From JABFRG01 sp046351415 (GTDB taxonomy: Bacteria > Myxococcota_A > Polyangia > Polyangiales > Polyangiaceae): 64,000 nucleotides of DNA. Below are positions 56,396 through 64,000 of this stretch, one piece after another; positions within the stretch are counted from its first letter, which is position 1; every line of letters starts with the position of its first letter. Location: positions 248,001 through 312,000 of the forward strand of contig JAXLYO010000004.1 of NCBI GenBank assembly GCA_046351415.1, written 5' to 3'. Made by a program: the position numbers and the translations under genes. Under the pieces are notes generated by a model. It made no database searches. It was not told where the DNA came from and saw only the letters and a list, made by a program, of their open reading frames with translations.

Positions 56396-57071
56396 AGCGC
56401 GCAAGAAGCGCGTCGTCCTTTTCGACATCGACGGAACCCTCATTCGCACGAAAGGCTCGGGGCGCCGAGCCTTTCGTCGTGCGTTCCAGGAGCTCCACGG
56501 GCGGGACGACGCATGTGCGTTCTCCTTCGGAGGCATGACCGACAAGCTCATTGCGCGCACGGGCCTCGAGGCTATCGGGGAGAGCGTGACGGACGGGAAG
56601 GTGGCCGCACTGATCGACCGCTATCTGCAGCTCTACGCGGAAAGTCAGCGTCTTGAGCCGGACATCTCCGAAGTGATGGGCGCGCGAACCTGCGTCCTTT
56701 CCGTGCGTGCATTCCCTCATGTTCACGTCGGGCTCGGCACGGGCAACGTCCGTCGTGGTGCCGAGATCAAACTGGGCGCTGTTTCGCTGTGGTCGCACTT
56801 CGACTTCGGCGGCTTCGGCTGTGACGCAGAGCCGCGGCACGAAGTCTTGCGTGCAGGCATGCTTCGCGGCGGGGCACTCGCAGGAGCGGAGTACGACGTC
56901 GTGGTGGTCGGAGACACCGTTCGCGACGTGGACGCGGCTCTTGCGATTGGCGCCACGTGTGTCGGCGTGGCCGAAGCACCCGAGGTCGGAGACTCGCTTC
57001 GCGCGGCCGGGGCGGCCCATGTCTTTGCGAATCTCGAAGGCGACGAAGTCGTTCGCGCCATTGCGTTCTGA
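56385..57071 (+). CDS. HAD-superfamily phosphatase (Gph-like)
   Basis: 228 residues from a GTG overlapping the boxB end by 11 bp. Motif I is VLFDIDGTLI (both Asp nucleophiles), followed by a helical cap with GRRAFRRAFQELHG; the core includes VGLGTGNVRRGAEIKL (motif II/III region) and DVVVVGDTVRDVDAAL (motif IV). Like Gph it probably removes phosphate from a small molecule. The overlap with boxB argues that it is expressed with the benzoate genes, but it has no known place in that pathway. Confidence 0.85.
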   Translation: MRPRARKKRVVLFDIDGTLIRTKGSGRRAFRRAFQELHGRDDACAFSFGGMTDKLIARTGLEAIGESVTDGKVAALIDRYLQLYAESQRLEPDISEVMGARTCVLSVRAFPHVHVGLGTGNVRRGAEIKLGAVSLWSHFDFGGFGCDAEPRHEVLRAGMLRGGALAGAEYDVVVVGDTVRDVDAALAIGATCVGVAEAPEVGDSLRAAGAAHVFANLEGDEVVRAIAF

Positions 57072-57084
57072 GGTGCGGGGTACG

Positions 57085-57906
57085 GTGGACGGCGGCATCG
57101 AGACACTCATCGCGTACTTGAGACGTGGCAACGTCGTTGCGCTCACGGGGGCCGGTGTGAGCACGGAGTCTGGCATTCCGGACTATCGGAGTCCGGAGGC
57201 ACTCGCGAAGCCGCGGCGGCCCATTCAAGGGCCGGAGTTCGTGCGTTCGGCGGCCCTTCGGCAGCGCTACTGGGCAAGAGCGGTCGTCGGTTGGGAGACG
57301 TTTCGCCGTGCAGAACCGGGGCCCGCCCACACGGCGCTCGCGCGACTCGAACGTGCAGGTCTCGTCCGCGGCATCGTGACCCAAAACGTCGATCGGTTGC
57401 ATCATGCAGCGGGCAGCGCGAACGTCACGGAGCTTCATGGTGCGCTCGCCGAAGTCGTCTGTCTCGCCTGCGGAGCGCTGTTCGATCGCGATTTCGTGCA
57501 GAGGACCATGCGTGAGCGCAACCCGACGTGGTTCACGGCGACACACGACGTGGCGCCCGATGGCGATGCCGCTGTGCCCGATCGCGCGGTGGAGACGTTC
57601 GAGGTAGCCCCTTGCGCGCGCTGTGGGGGCGACTTGAAACCAAATGTCGTCTTCTTCGGTCACAACGTTGCGAAGCCCGTCGTGGACCAGGCGTTCGCGA
57701 AGGTCGATGCGGCCAGCGCCCTCCTCGTTGCAGGAACTTCGCTTACCGTGTTCTCGGGGTTCCGATTTCTACGTCGCGCGACCGAGCGGCAGATTCCGGT
57801 GCTGATCGTCAATCGTGGTCCGGTTCGAGGAGAGGAGCACGCGACGCTCAAAATAGAGGGAAGTACGGGTGCCGTTCTCGCAGAGGCAGCCGCACGTTTC
57901 TTCTAG
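57085..57906 (+). CDS. Class II (SIRT4-like) sirtuin NAD-dependent protein deacylase
   Basis: 273 residues from a GTG with GAGGTG 9 nt upstream; GTG at 57073 is an alternative. Sirtuin motifs are complete: ALTGAGVSTESGIPDYRS (NAD site), TQNVDRLHHAAGS, the catalytic His in ELHG, and zinc Cys pairs CLAC and CARC. The stretch NPTW-TATHDVAPDGD and CGGDLKPNVVFFG is close to human SIRT4, so class II. It starts 13 bp after the HAD gene, in the boxC-boxB run. An NAD-dependent lysine deacylase is expected; the acyl group removed is unknown. Its stop overlaps that of the convergent permease gene. Confidence 0.93.
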   Translation: MDGGIETLIAYLRRGNVVALTGAGVSTESGIPDYRSPEALAKPRRPIQGPEFVRSAALRQRYWARAVVGWETFRRAEPGPAHTALARLERAGLVRGIVTQNVDRLHHAAGSANVTELHGALAEVVCLACGALFDRDFVQRTMRERNPTWFTATHDVAPDGDAAVPDRAVETFEVAPCARCGGDLKPNVVFFGHNVAKPVVDQAFAKVDAASALLVAGTSLTVFSGFRFLRRATERQIPVLIVNRGPVRGEEHATLKIEGSTGAVLAEAAARFF

Positions 57907-58607
57907 CGGGCGCGTTTCGCGCGGAGGACCGCGAGGCTTCCGAATACAACCGCCAGCACGACGACCGCGAGCATGCTCGCTCCCGGGCGAAGTGCGCCCG
58001 CATTCTCGCCGCCAAGAAGGCTTCGGAGGTGTGCTCTAGGCAAAAGGAGCGACAGGCCGCTCGCGCCGCCCAGGACGAAGTCGAGTCCTAGGAAGAGGCT
58101 GCGCCCCATCCCGTCGCGAAAGGTCGAGCCCCACGCGAAGTAAGCGGCGTAGGTGGCGCCACACACGAAGCTCGCGGCGAACGTCGCAGGGAGGTCGTGC
58201 GTGAGCGCGGGGTCGCCCTCTCTGTGCGCGACGATGACGAAAAGAATGCCGAGGACCGCGGCAAAGAGGGCGCTCAGGCCGACCGCGACCGCAACGTGCG
58301 CAGCGGCTGTGCTGCTACGTGACGCACCCATGCGAGCAAACTCGGTCGCGCGCACCACGAGCCCACGGGTACCAACGACTCTTCCGACGATGGTGAAGGT
58401 CAGCATCGGAAGCATCAAAGCCCCGAATGACAGAACGCCTTGCGCACCGACGCTCGCCCTCGAGACGGAAGCAAGCACGAGGGCGGTAAGGACCCAAAAG
58501 ACGAGCGCGAAGCGGGACGCGCCTGCGCCTTCGTTGCGCACGAACTTCACGAGGGGGGCGCGGAGCGACAGGGTAGGCGAGGGGCGTGCGGCAACGACCT
58601 GATTCAT
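57903..58607 (-). CDS. ABC-2-like membrane subunit
   Basis: 234 residues with six hydrophobic segments (FALVFWVLTALVLASV, LMLPMLTFTIVGRVVG, VAVGLSALFAAVLGILFVIVA, FAASFVCGATYAAYFAW, LGLDFVLGGASGLSLLL, ASMLAVVVLAVVFGSLAV). No conserved motif beyond this. As the third gene of a trio with a degenerate ABC ATPase and another six-helix protein, it is probably the membrane partner of that complex. Its ATG overlaps the ATPase stop. Confidence 0.7.
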   Translation of the reverse strand: MNQVVAARPSPTLSLRAPLVKFVRNEGAGASRFALVFWVLTALVLASVSRASVGAQGVLSFGALMLPMLTFTIVGRVVGTRGLVVRATEFARMGASRSSTAAAHVAVAVGLSALFAAVLGILFVIVAHREGDPALTHDLPATFAASFVCGATYAAYFAWGSTFRDGMGRSLFLGLDFVLGGASGLSLLLPRAHLRSLLGGENAGALRPGASMLAVVVLAVVFGSLAVLRAKRAR

Positions 58608-59560
58608 GGGCGCCTGCCGTTTCCTAGTTGGGCGGCGAGGCGAGCGCGGACGACTTCGGGAAGCGCTCGCTCGCGACCCATCGAAACGATGTCGATATTG
58701 GCTTCGGCGGCGGCGAGCGTCACGAGCTTCGCGATGTCGAGGGGAGGGGCCTGCGAGCTTCCGTCGTTCGTGTGCGCTGCGGTGGAATCGACCGAACGTT
58801 CAGCATGGAGCATGCGGCCCGATACCTCGAGGTACAGTGCTTCGCCTGCCGATTTCCGGAGAAGAGAATACAGTTTGCCCGGGTCGGAACATTCGATGCG
58901 ATAGCGACCCGTGCCGAGAAAAGCGTCGTTCGGGGAACCGAGCGCCATCACCTGTCCGTTCTGGAACACGATGATGGAACTCGCCAACCTGGCAGCCACG
59001 TCGGTCGACGGGGTCGAGAAGACGCAGGTACGGCCAGGCAAGGGCTCGCGGAGGGCGTGTTCGATCGCCGCCGCTGCCGCGATGGTGATGCCCGCGAAGG
59101 GCGTGTCCAATAGGACGAGCGACGCGTCGCTCGTGCATGCTTCGGCGATGGCGAGCGCTTTTCGCTCGGGCTCCGGAATGTTCGCGATGCGAACGCCCGC
59201 CCACGCATCGAGAGAGAAGCGCGCGAGTGTGGCGGCATCGTTACGGGCACACCCCCGAAAGGAAGACGCTATCTGGAGGTATTCCGACGCGGTGAGCTCG
59301 TCGGGGAGGGGCACAGGTGAAGACACGTAGGCGATGCGATGGGGCTTCGGTGGGATGATCGACCCTGAACTCCGAACTTCGCCTGCGAGAACGGCGAGGA
59401 GAAGGTCGGCGCCATCGCCGCGGTCGGCGACGATCGCGGAAACGCCCTCACGAAGGTCGAACGTGAGCGGGCCGACGCGAGCGCCTTTGCCACTGGCGCG
59501 CACCTGCGTGAGCCGCAATGCGACGTTCGTTTCGCGCGAGACTGGGGCGGCGGCGCTCAC
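58604..59560 (-). CDS. Degenerate ABC ATPase subunit lacking catalytic residues
   Basis: 318 residues from a GTG that overlaps the upstream gene's stop (GTGA). The fold of an ABC ATPase is recognisable (LRLTQVRASG...VGPLTFDLREGVSAIV; LTASEYLQIASSFRG; LVLLDTPFAGI; IIVFQNGQVMALG). But the Walker A lysine is missing (VADRGDGADLLLAVLAG), the LSGGQ signature is replaced by NIPEPERKALAIAEA, the Walker B catalytic Glu is Thr (LLDTP) and the H-loop His is absent (VFSTPSTDVA). It should not hydrolyse ATP normally. The C-terminal 80 residues have no clear homology. Confidence 0.85.
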   Translation of the reverse strand: MSAAAPVSRETNVALRLTQVRASGKGARVGPLTFDLREGVSAIVADRGDGADLLLAVLAGEVRSSGSIIPPKPHRIAYVSSPVPLPDELTASEYLQIASSFRGCARNDAATLARFSLDAWAGVRIANIPEPERKALAIAEACTSDASLVLLDTPFAGITIAAAAAIEHALREPLPGRTCVFSTPSTDVAARLASSIIVFQNGQVMALGSPNDAFLGTGRYRIECSDPGKLYSLLRKSAGEALYLEVSGRMLHAERSVDSTAAHTNDGSSQAPPLDIAKLVTLAAAEANIDIVSMGRERALPEVVRARLAAQLGNGRRP

Positions 59561-60387
59561 CTTGGCCTCGCAGCGTCGCGAACTTCGCGATCGATACGCG
59601 CGCGCTCGCGCTCGGCGTACGCGTAACCTAGGCCGGCGACGACGCACGCAACGGAGAATCCACACACGAAGTTGGCGACGCTGGCGGGCTTCGCAACGGC
59701 ATTCAAGATCGAGGGAAGCGATACCGGAACCGTTTCGCCGAACGGGAGCCGAAGCGCACGCCTCGACAGAGGCTCGAGGAGCTCGGGGAGCACCAGGATG
59801 GTGAGGAGTCCCAAGTAGCCGCCCCCGCGGCCCCGCCCGCCGAGTACCGCAAGGCCAAGCGTACCCAGCAGAACGGAGAAACATGCAGAATACACAATAG
59901 CGCTGAACGCTGCGAGCCACGTGCGGCCCGCTTCTCCCGTACCGGTCGCTGCGAGTGCGGTCGCGACGGCCAGCACGGACGTGCAGCCAATGCTGATGAA
60001 TGCCGTACTCGTGACGGCGGTCACCACACGGGCGAACCCGTAGTGACGACCGTAGCCTCGCGCGCCGAGCAGGCTGCGGATGCCGTCTTCATGGTCCCTC
60101 GTGTAAGCGCGCTGCTCGGTGCCGAAGACCGCGAGCGTCGCGATGCCCCAACACACGGCGTGGGCGAACATCGAAGGAAGAGCCGAAAGCGCGCCCTCGG
60201 TACTTGCGCTGCGCGCTCCCCGGACGATGGCGAGAAACACCAGGCCGAGGACGACGCCCAGCCCGCCGAGGACGGTTGCGCCACGAAAACCCCAGGTGCG
60301 GCGCGCTCGGAAAAGCAGCAACCTCAGCGTCGGGGTGAGGCCCCGAGCCGCGCGAGACGGAGTGGAAGTGCCGTTCGATTGGCCCAT
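59557..60387 (-). CDS. ABC-2-like membrane subunit, first gene of the trio
   Basis: 276 residues from the ATG at 60387. About six hydrophobic segments: GATVLGGLGVVLGLVFLAIV, FAHAVCWGIATLAVFG, VTAVTSTAFISIGCTSVLAVATALAA, LAAFSAIVYSACFSVLLGTLGLAVL, GGGYLGLLTILVLPELL and ASVANFVCGFSVACVVAGLGYAY. No family-specific motif was seen. It begins 31 bp from the divergent membrane AAA+-like gene and overlaps the degenerate ATPase gene. Confidence 0.7.
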   Translation of the reverse strand: MGQSNGTSTPSRAARGLTPTLRLLLFRARRTWGFRGATVLGGLGVVLGLVFLAIVRGARSASTEGALSALPSMFAHAVCWGIATLAVFGTEQRAYTRDHEDGIRSLLGARGYGRHYGFARVVTAVTSTAFISIGCTSVLAVATALAATGTGEAGRTWLAAFSAIVYSACFSVLLGTLGLAVLGGRGRGGGYLGLLTILVLPELLEPLSRRALRLPFGETVPVSLPSILNAVAKPASVANFVCGFSVACVVAGLGYAYAERERARIDREVRDAARPR

Positions 60388-60418
60388 CGAGCGCCTCGAG
60401 TATACCCTGCTCTTTGTC

Positions 60419-62731
60419 ATGATGCGTCCCCGATTCGCGGCCAAACTCCCGCCGTTTCGGCTCGGAATCGTCGCGCTCGTGGCCTACGCAGGCGCCTTCC
60501 AAGTGTACCGGGACGGCATCACGAGGCTCCCCGTGGTGCTTCTCGGTTTGGTGTCGGCGCTCGTCTTGCTCCTGCCAGGGCGCGTCGTTCTCGGAACCGC
60601 GCAAGCGCACGTCACCGAATCGCGGGACGGACCCTCCTTTTCGACCGATCGAAAGCCTCCGAGCCTCCTCTTCGGCGCGGTTGCACTCCTGCTCGCGACG
60701 CCGGCTCGCACGATGCCACTCGTCCTCGCCTACTCCGCTGCGGGTGCGCTCGTTTCGTCCTGTGCGGCGAGCGCCTTGTGGTCGCCACGTGTTCGCGGGC
60801 TCTCCTTGCCGCTTCGTGAACCTCGCGGTCGGGTCGGCATCGTGCTCGTGTGGGCTTTGCCGCCGCTCGTGCTCCTGGCGTGCCTCCTCTTGCGAAACGC
60901 TGGCGGGCCGGCGCGTGTCGTTCTCGCCCTCGTATGCCTCCTCGCATGCGCCACGTTTTTCGGGATGGCGCTTCGGACCGCGCGGATCCGCAAGATGGAG
61001 CTCGAGGTGTCCGTCGTGGCGCAGGCGCAGGCCATCGCCTACGGCGTGACGCTGCTCGGATTCCTCGCGGCCGCGGGCGCTGGTGTCTTGCTCTACCACA
61101 CGGCTGCCATGGGGGCTCTCCTGGCGGGCACGGCGCTCACCGGGTACTTCGCCGACCAGGCTCAGCCGCTACGAATCGCGCGGACGTCGCGCCGCCTTCT
61201 CGTCTGCGGCGTACTCGGGGGGCCCGTCCTCGTTCTCGGCGTTGCCTTTGCGTCCGACCCGAGTGGCATCGCGCGCGTGGGGGTGTTTGCCTGCCTCTCG
61301 GTGCTGTTCGTGCTCGGCGTGGCGCTCGAAGGCCTTGCGCGCCTCCTCCTTCCGCTTCGAGGGGCTTGGCTCGCGACCATCGAGCGAGCGACGGAGGGAA
61401 CGCTTCTTTCGTCCGCGGAAGAATCGCTGCGGCTCTCGCTCTCCGAGCTCGGCAAGGGCGCTGCGACGTTCGAGGCCGAAGCGTTCCTCTGCGTCACCGA
61501 CCCGAAGGTTGCCTATCGCGTCGATCGTGCGGGCTATCTCCAGAGTCGGGAATTCGTGCTCCCGGAGGGCTTGGAAGCGCTCGTGCGAGAGCAACCGTTC
61601 GGAACGCTGCGCGTCGAGATTCTGGAATACCTCGAAGTGCGACGGCCAGAGTTGCGGAACACGCTCGCATGGATGCGCGCGCGTACTGTGTATTCTGCAA
61701 GTGTCGTGCTCGTCGACGGTCAGGTCGAGGCGATGCTCCTCGTCACGGCGGGTAGACGCACCGAGGCGCTCTGCCTCGACGAGTTGCACGCGCTGCGCAC
61801 GCTGAGCGACCGATTGGGCGGCTGCCTGTCTGCGCGTGCAGCACTCGAGCGTAGCTTGCGGAGGGAGCGGGAAAGCATGGATCGCGCTGACGCTGCCGCC
61901 GACGCGATGCTGAAGGTCGAGCACCTTGCGCTCCTCGTCGACGCGCGCAATCGCCAAGCGACGACACGACTCGCGCAACCGGCCACCGTGGGCATGTACT
62001 CCGCCGCCGCGCAGCTCGCGTTTGCCGCTCTTTCGCAGCGTGTTGCGCAGGGCGCGCCCGTCGTCGTCGAGGCTGCACCCGGGACGCAACCCATCGCCTA
62101 TCTCGCACGGGCGTACCTGCAGAGTCCGTGGGCCGACAGCCCCTTCGTCGTCGTCGATGGAACGGCCTCTCGAGACCACGACATTCATCGTTGGACCGAT
62201 CCAAAGGCTTCGCCGCTCGCGCTCGCCGATGGCGGCATGCTCGTGCTGGGTGACGGCGCCGCGCTTCCGACTGAAGTGCAGGACCTCATCGCCAGGGCAC
62301 ATGCGGAACGCCGCGTTCCGTGGGAACGCGCTCTCCCGATCGAGTTCAAGCTCGCCCTTACGACCGCCGAAAATGTGCAAACTGCACGCGATAGGATGAC
62401 GTCGATGCTAGAAGCTCGGCTATCGGATGCGTTCGGGGCATCCATTCGTATCCCGAGGCTCCGCGAACGCACGGAAGACCTGCGCTCCATCGTCATTGAC
62501 CGCTTGGCGCGAGAAGGATTGCGCGCACGTGGCACACCCATCGGCATCGATGACGCTGCCTATGCAGAACTCGTGGAATATCCATTCGATGGCGACGAGG
62601 CTGAGCTCGCGTCGATCGTGCATCGTCTCGTTCAGCGCGTGTCAGGAGATGTCATACGTGTGGAAGACATACGCACACTCGCTCTCACGAAAACGACTCC
62701 GACGGGCCCGCGCATCTATCGCGTGACTTGA
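60419..62731 (+). CDS. Membrane protein with degenerate sigma-54-activator-like AAA+ domain
   Basis: 770 residues. The first 310 or so hold about ten transmembrane segments. A soluble middle part (about 340-510) looks GAF/sensor-like. The C-terminal part follows the sigma-54 activator AAA+ pattern (PVVVEAAPGTQPIAYLARAYL for Walker A; ADGGMLVLGDGAALPTEVQ for Walker B; IPRLRERTEDLRSIV). The Walker A Lys and the Walker B acidic pair are changed, the GAFTGA loop is missing, and no Fis-type HTH follows. It therefore probably acts as a non-ATPase membrane scaffold or sensor. Start ATGs at 60419 or 60422. Confidence 0.8.
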   Translation: MMRPRFAAKLPPFRLGIVALVAYAGAFQVYRDGITRLPVVLLGLVSALVLLLPGRVVLGTAQAHVTESRDGPSFSTDRKPPSLLFGAVALLLATPARTMPLVLAYSAAGALVSSCAASALWSPRVRGLSLPLREPRGRVGIVLVWALPPLVLLACLLLRNAGGPARVVLALVCLLACATFFGMALRTARIRKMELEVSVVAQAQAIAYGVTLLGFLAAAGAGVLLYHTAAMGALLAGTALTGYFADQAQPLRIARTSRRLLVCGVLGGPVLVLGVAFASDPSGIARVGVFACLSVLFVLGVALEGLARLLLPLRGAWLATIERATEGTLLSSAEESLRLSLSELGKGAATFEAEAFLCVTDPKVAYRVDRAGYLQSREFVLPEGLEALVREQPFGTLRVEILEYLEVRRPELRNTLAWMRARTVYSASVVLVDGQVEAMLLVTAGRRTEALCLDELHALRTLSDRLGGCLSARAALERSLRRERESMDRADAAADAMLKVEHLALLVDARNRQATTRLAQPATVGMYSAAAQLAFAALSQRVAQGAPVVVEAAPGTQPIAYLARAYLQSPWADSPFVVVDGTASRDHDIHRWTDPKASPLALADGGMLVLGDGAALPTEVQDLIARAHAERRVPWERALPIEFKLALTTAENVQTARDRMTSMLEARLSDAFGASIRIPRLRERTEDLRSIVIDRLAREGLRARGTPIGIDDAAYAELVEYPFDGDEAELASIVHRLVQRVSGDVIRVEDIRTLALTKTTPTGPRIYRVT

Positions 62732-62765
62732 CGATTCGGCGTTCCGTCGGTCTGATTGCCTGCTC

Positions 62766-63503
62766 GTGTCCTACGACGTTTCCATCTTCGGCACTTTGCA
62801 GTTCAAGCGCGGAAAGCTCCGCGCTTGGCAGCGGCTGCTCGTCGACTCACGCTCGTTCCGCACCATCTCGCGTACGTTTCCGAAGAAGCCCCATCGCGAT
62901 CCCATTCGGGTCGACGCGCTGCTCGGCGAGCTCCAGGCGCTGAACGGCGCGAGCCTCATCGAGGTCGACGAGAGCGGCAACTCCGTCAACGTGCGTGGCC
63001 GTTTCTCGCAGGCGGCCTTCGAGAGCCGCGCGCGCCAGCTGGCAGCGCTCTTTCTCGTCGCCGCGGAGGTCGAAGCCGAAGGCGACGTGTGCTTCTTGGG
63101 TGACGGCGTTTTCGTCGGCTACGGCGTATCGCTCGGCGGCGGTCGTGGTGTCCTCATGACGCTTTCTCCCGATCAGGTGCAGAATGCATCGATGGATCCG
63201 GAGCTCGACGTCATCTCCGGCTATTTCCAGGTGGTGCCCCCGGCGGCGCCTTCGAGCGGGGTTCCCCGCCCGAGCACGGTGGCTCCCCCGTCTTCGGGGA
63301 CGGGGCCGCGCAGCTCGCCGCTCGCCTTCCCCTCGCAGGTGATGGGCGGGCTCGACGCGAACGCGACGGGAGAGCTCGCTGCCATCCCCCAGTCTACGCG
63401 AAGCGGCAGCGGCAGCAGCGGCAGCGGAATCGTTCCGCCGCCCCAGTCGACGCGTCCGATTCTCCCGCCCGAGCAGAAGACGCCCGGATCGATGCGTAAG
63501 TAG
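62766..63503 (+). CDS. Hypothetical protein with Pro/Ser/Gly-rich tail
   Basis: 245 residues from a GTG, 34 bp after the previous gene. The N-terminal 155 residues form a compact domain (SYDVSIFGTLQFKRGKLRAW, FVGYGVSLGGGRGVLMTLSP). The rest is low complexity, rich in Pro, Ser and Gly, ending TPGSMRK. No signal peptide or membrane segment, so cytoplasmic. No family recognised. Same strand as the membrane AAA+-like gene and probably in its transcript. Confidence 0.68.
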   Translation: MSYDVSIFGTLQFKRGKLRAWQRLLVDSRSFRTISRTFPKKPHRDPIRVDALLGELQALNGASLIEVDESGNSVNVRGRFSQAAFESRARQLAALFLVAAEVEAEGDVCFLGDGVFVGYGVSLGGGRGVLMTLSPDQVQNASMDPELDVISGYFQVVPPAAPSSGVPRPSTVAPPSSGTGPRSSPLAFPSQVMGGLDANATGELAAIPQSTRSGSGSSGSGIVPPPQSTRPILPPEQKTPGSMRK

Positions 63504-63523
63504 CCAGCACGATTCGACTTTCT

Positions 63524-63548
63524 CCCGGTGCTTTTCCGTCCCACCGGG
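63524..63548 (+). terminator. Weak stem-loop
   Basis: CCCGGTG (63524-63530) pairs with CACCGGG (63542-63548) 21 bp after the preceding stop. No T tract follows, so termination is uncertain. Confidence 0.3.
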
Positions 63549-63576
63549 GGGGCCGCCCGTGGTATTCGATCGGGCG

Positions 63577-64000
63577 ATGAACCGGCTCGGATTCTTGGTT
63601 TCGCAAACGGCCCTCGTTGCTTCCGTCGCGCTCGGCGCGCTTGCTTCTTCGGGTTGCAACACGAACGACGAACCCTACAAGCCTGCGCCGGCATGGACCG
63701 GGCGCAAGCCGAGCCTACCGGCGCCGCCCACGGTCAACGTGACCATCAAGAACGGCGACGCCTACACGATCGCGGGCGTCATTCATCAACTCCACAGCCG
63801 CATTCACGAGAAGGAAGTGAATGGCAAGGAGCTCACGGTCGTCGGCTACATCGTCGAGTCCAACATCCCGTCCGCGCCCGCGTGCGCAATCCACGATGTG
63901 GGCAAGAAGGATCCGGACAACTGCAAGTCCGAGCTCCCGTCGTTCTGGATTGCCGACACGAAGGACGGCAAGCCGCGCATCCGCGTTCTTGGCTGGGCGA
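63577..64000 (+). CDS. Lipoprotein, truncated by the window edge
   Basis: 141 residues visible, open at the right end. Signal peptide with lipobox SSGCNTN (Cys27). The mature part begins with a Pro-rich linker, then VNVTIKNGDAYTIAGVIHQLHSRIHEKEVNGKELTVVGYIVESN, which reads like an OB-fold or nucleic-acid-binding strand arrangement but is not a firm match, with CAIHD and NCKSE as Cys sites. Function unknown. Confidence 0.65.
   Translation, partial: MNRLGFLVSQTALVASVALGALASSGCNTNDEPYKPAPAWTGRKPSLPAPPTVNVTIKNGDAYTIAGVIHQLHSRIHEKEVNGKELTVVGYIVESNIPSAPACAIHDVGKKDPDNCKSELPSFWIADTKDGKPRIRVLGWA

Overview
The window is GC-rich DNA, probably from a myxobacterium-like member of Myxococcota (Polyangiales type). 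This is inferred from its style: many lipoproteins with Asp/Ala/Ser-rich linkers, a MYXO-CTERM-like tail on a secreted protease, Hanks-type kinases, a kinase fused to a sigma-54 activator, and a benzoyl-CoA (box) pathway. No species can be assigned from the sequence alone.

Layout. 1-2716: a type I-E CRISPR array with 45 repeats; its far end lies beyond the left edge. The leader (2717-2807) is followed by a complete type I-E set on the minus strand, in transcription order WYL regulator, cas3, cse1, cse2, cas7e, cas5e, cas6e, cas1, cas2 (2808-12888). 13042-19804: minus-strand cell-envelope genes (GT-C-like membrane protein, lipoprotein hydrolase, two-domain HCCA-isomerase/DsbA-like protein, membrane sulfatase-fold protein). 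19839-24095: plus-strand lipoprotein, proline catabolism dehydrogenase PruA and an L,D-transpeptidase. 24086-33421: exported proteins (subtilase, lipoproteins, a VWA protein, a FadL-like porin, a lipoprotein hydrolase). 33462-37892: a tightly overlapping operon of exported proteins ending in a beta-propeller and a two-haem cytochrome c.

38210-42091 encodes a 1293-residue kinase/TPR/GAF/sigma-54 activator. Converging on it is a 66-codon small gene, not previously obvious, with its own near-consensus sigma-54 promoter and a 16-bp perfect palindrome upstream. I regard this as the most promising candidate undescribed module. A tRNA-Ala(GGC) with a strong terminator, a membrane protein, ArgS, a lipoprotein, an S46 peptidase and a Ser/Thr kinase follow.

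50293-57906 is a box cluster for aerobic benzoyl-CoA breakdown: boxD, a lipoprotein and boxR on the minus strand; boxC, boxB, a HAD phosphatase and a SIRT4-like sirtuin on the plus strand. Paired TGCA-type operator sequences lie in the divergent promoter. boxA is not in the window. 57903-60387 is an ABC-2-like trio whose ATPase has lost the key catalytic residues. It is divergent from a membrane protein (60419-62731) carrying an equally degenerate sigma-54-activator-like AAA+ domain. The window closes with an unknown protein and a truncated lipoprotein.
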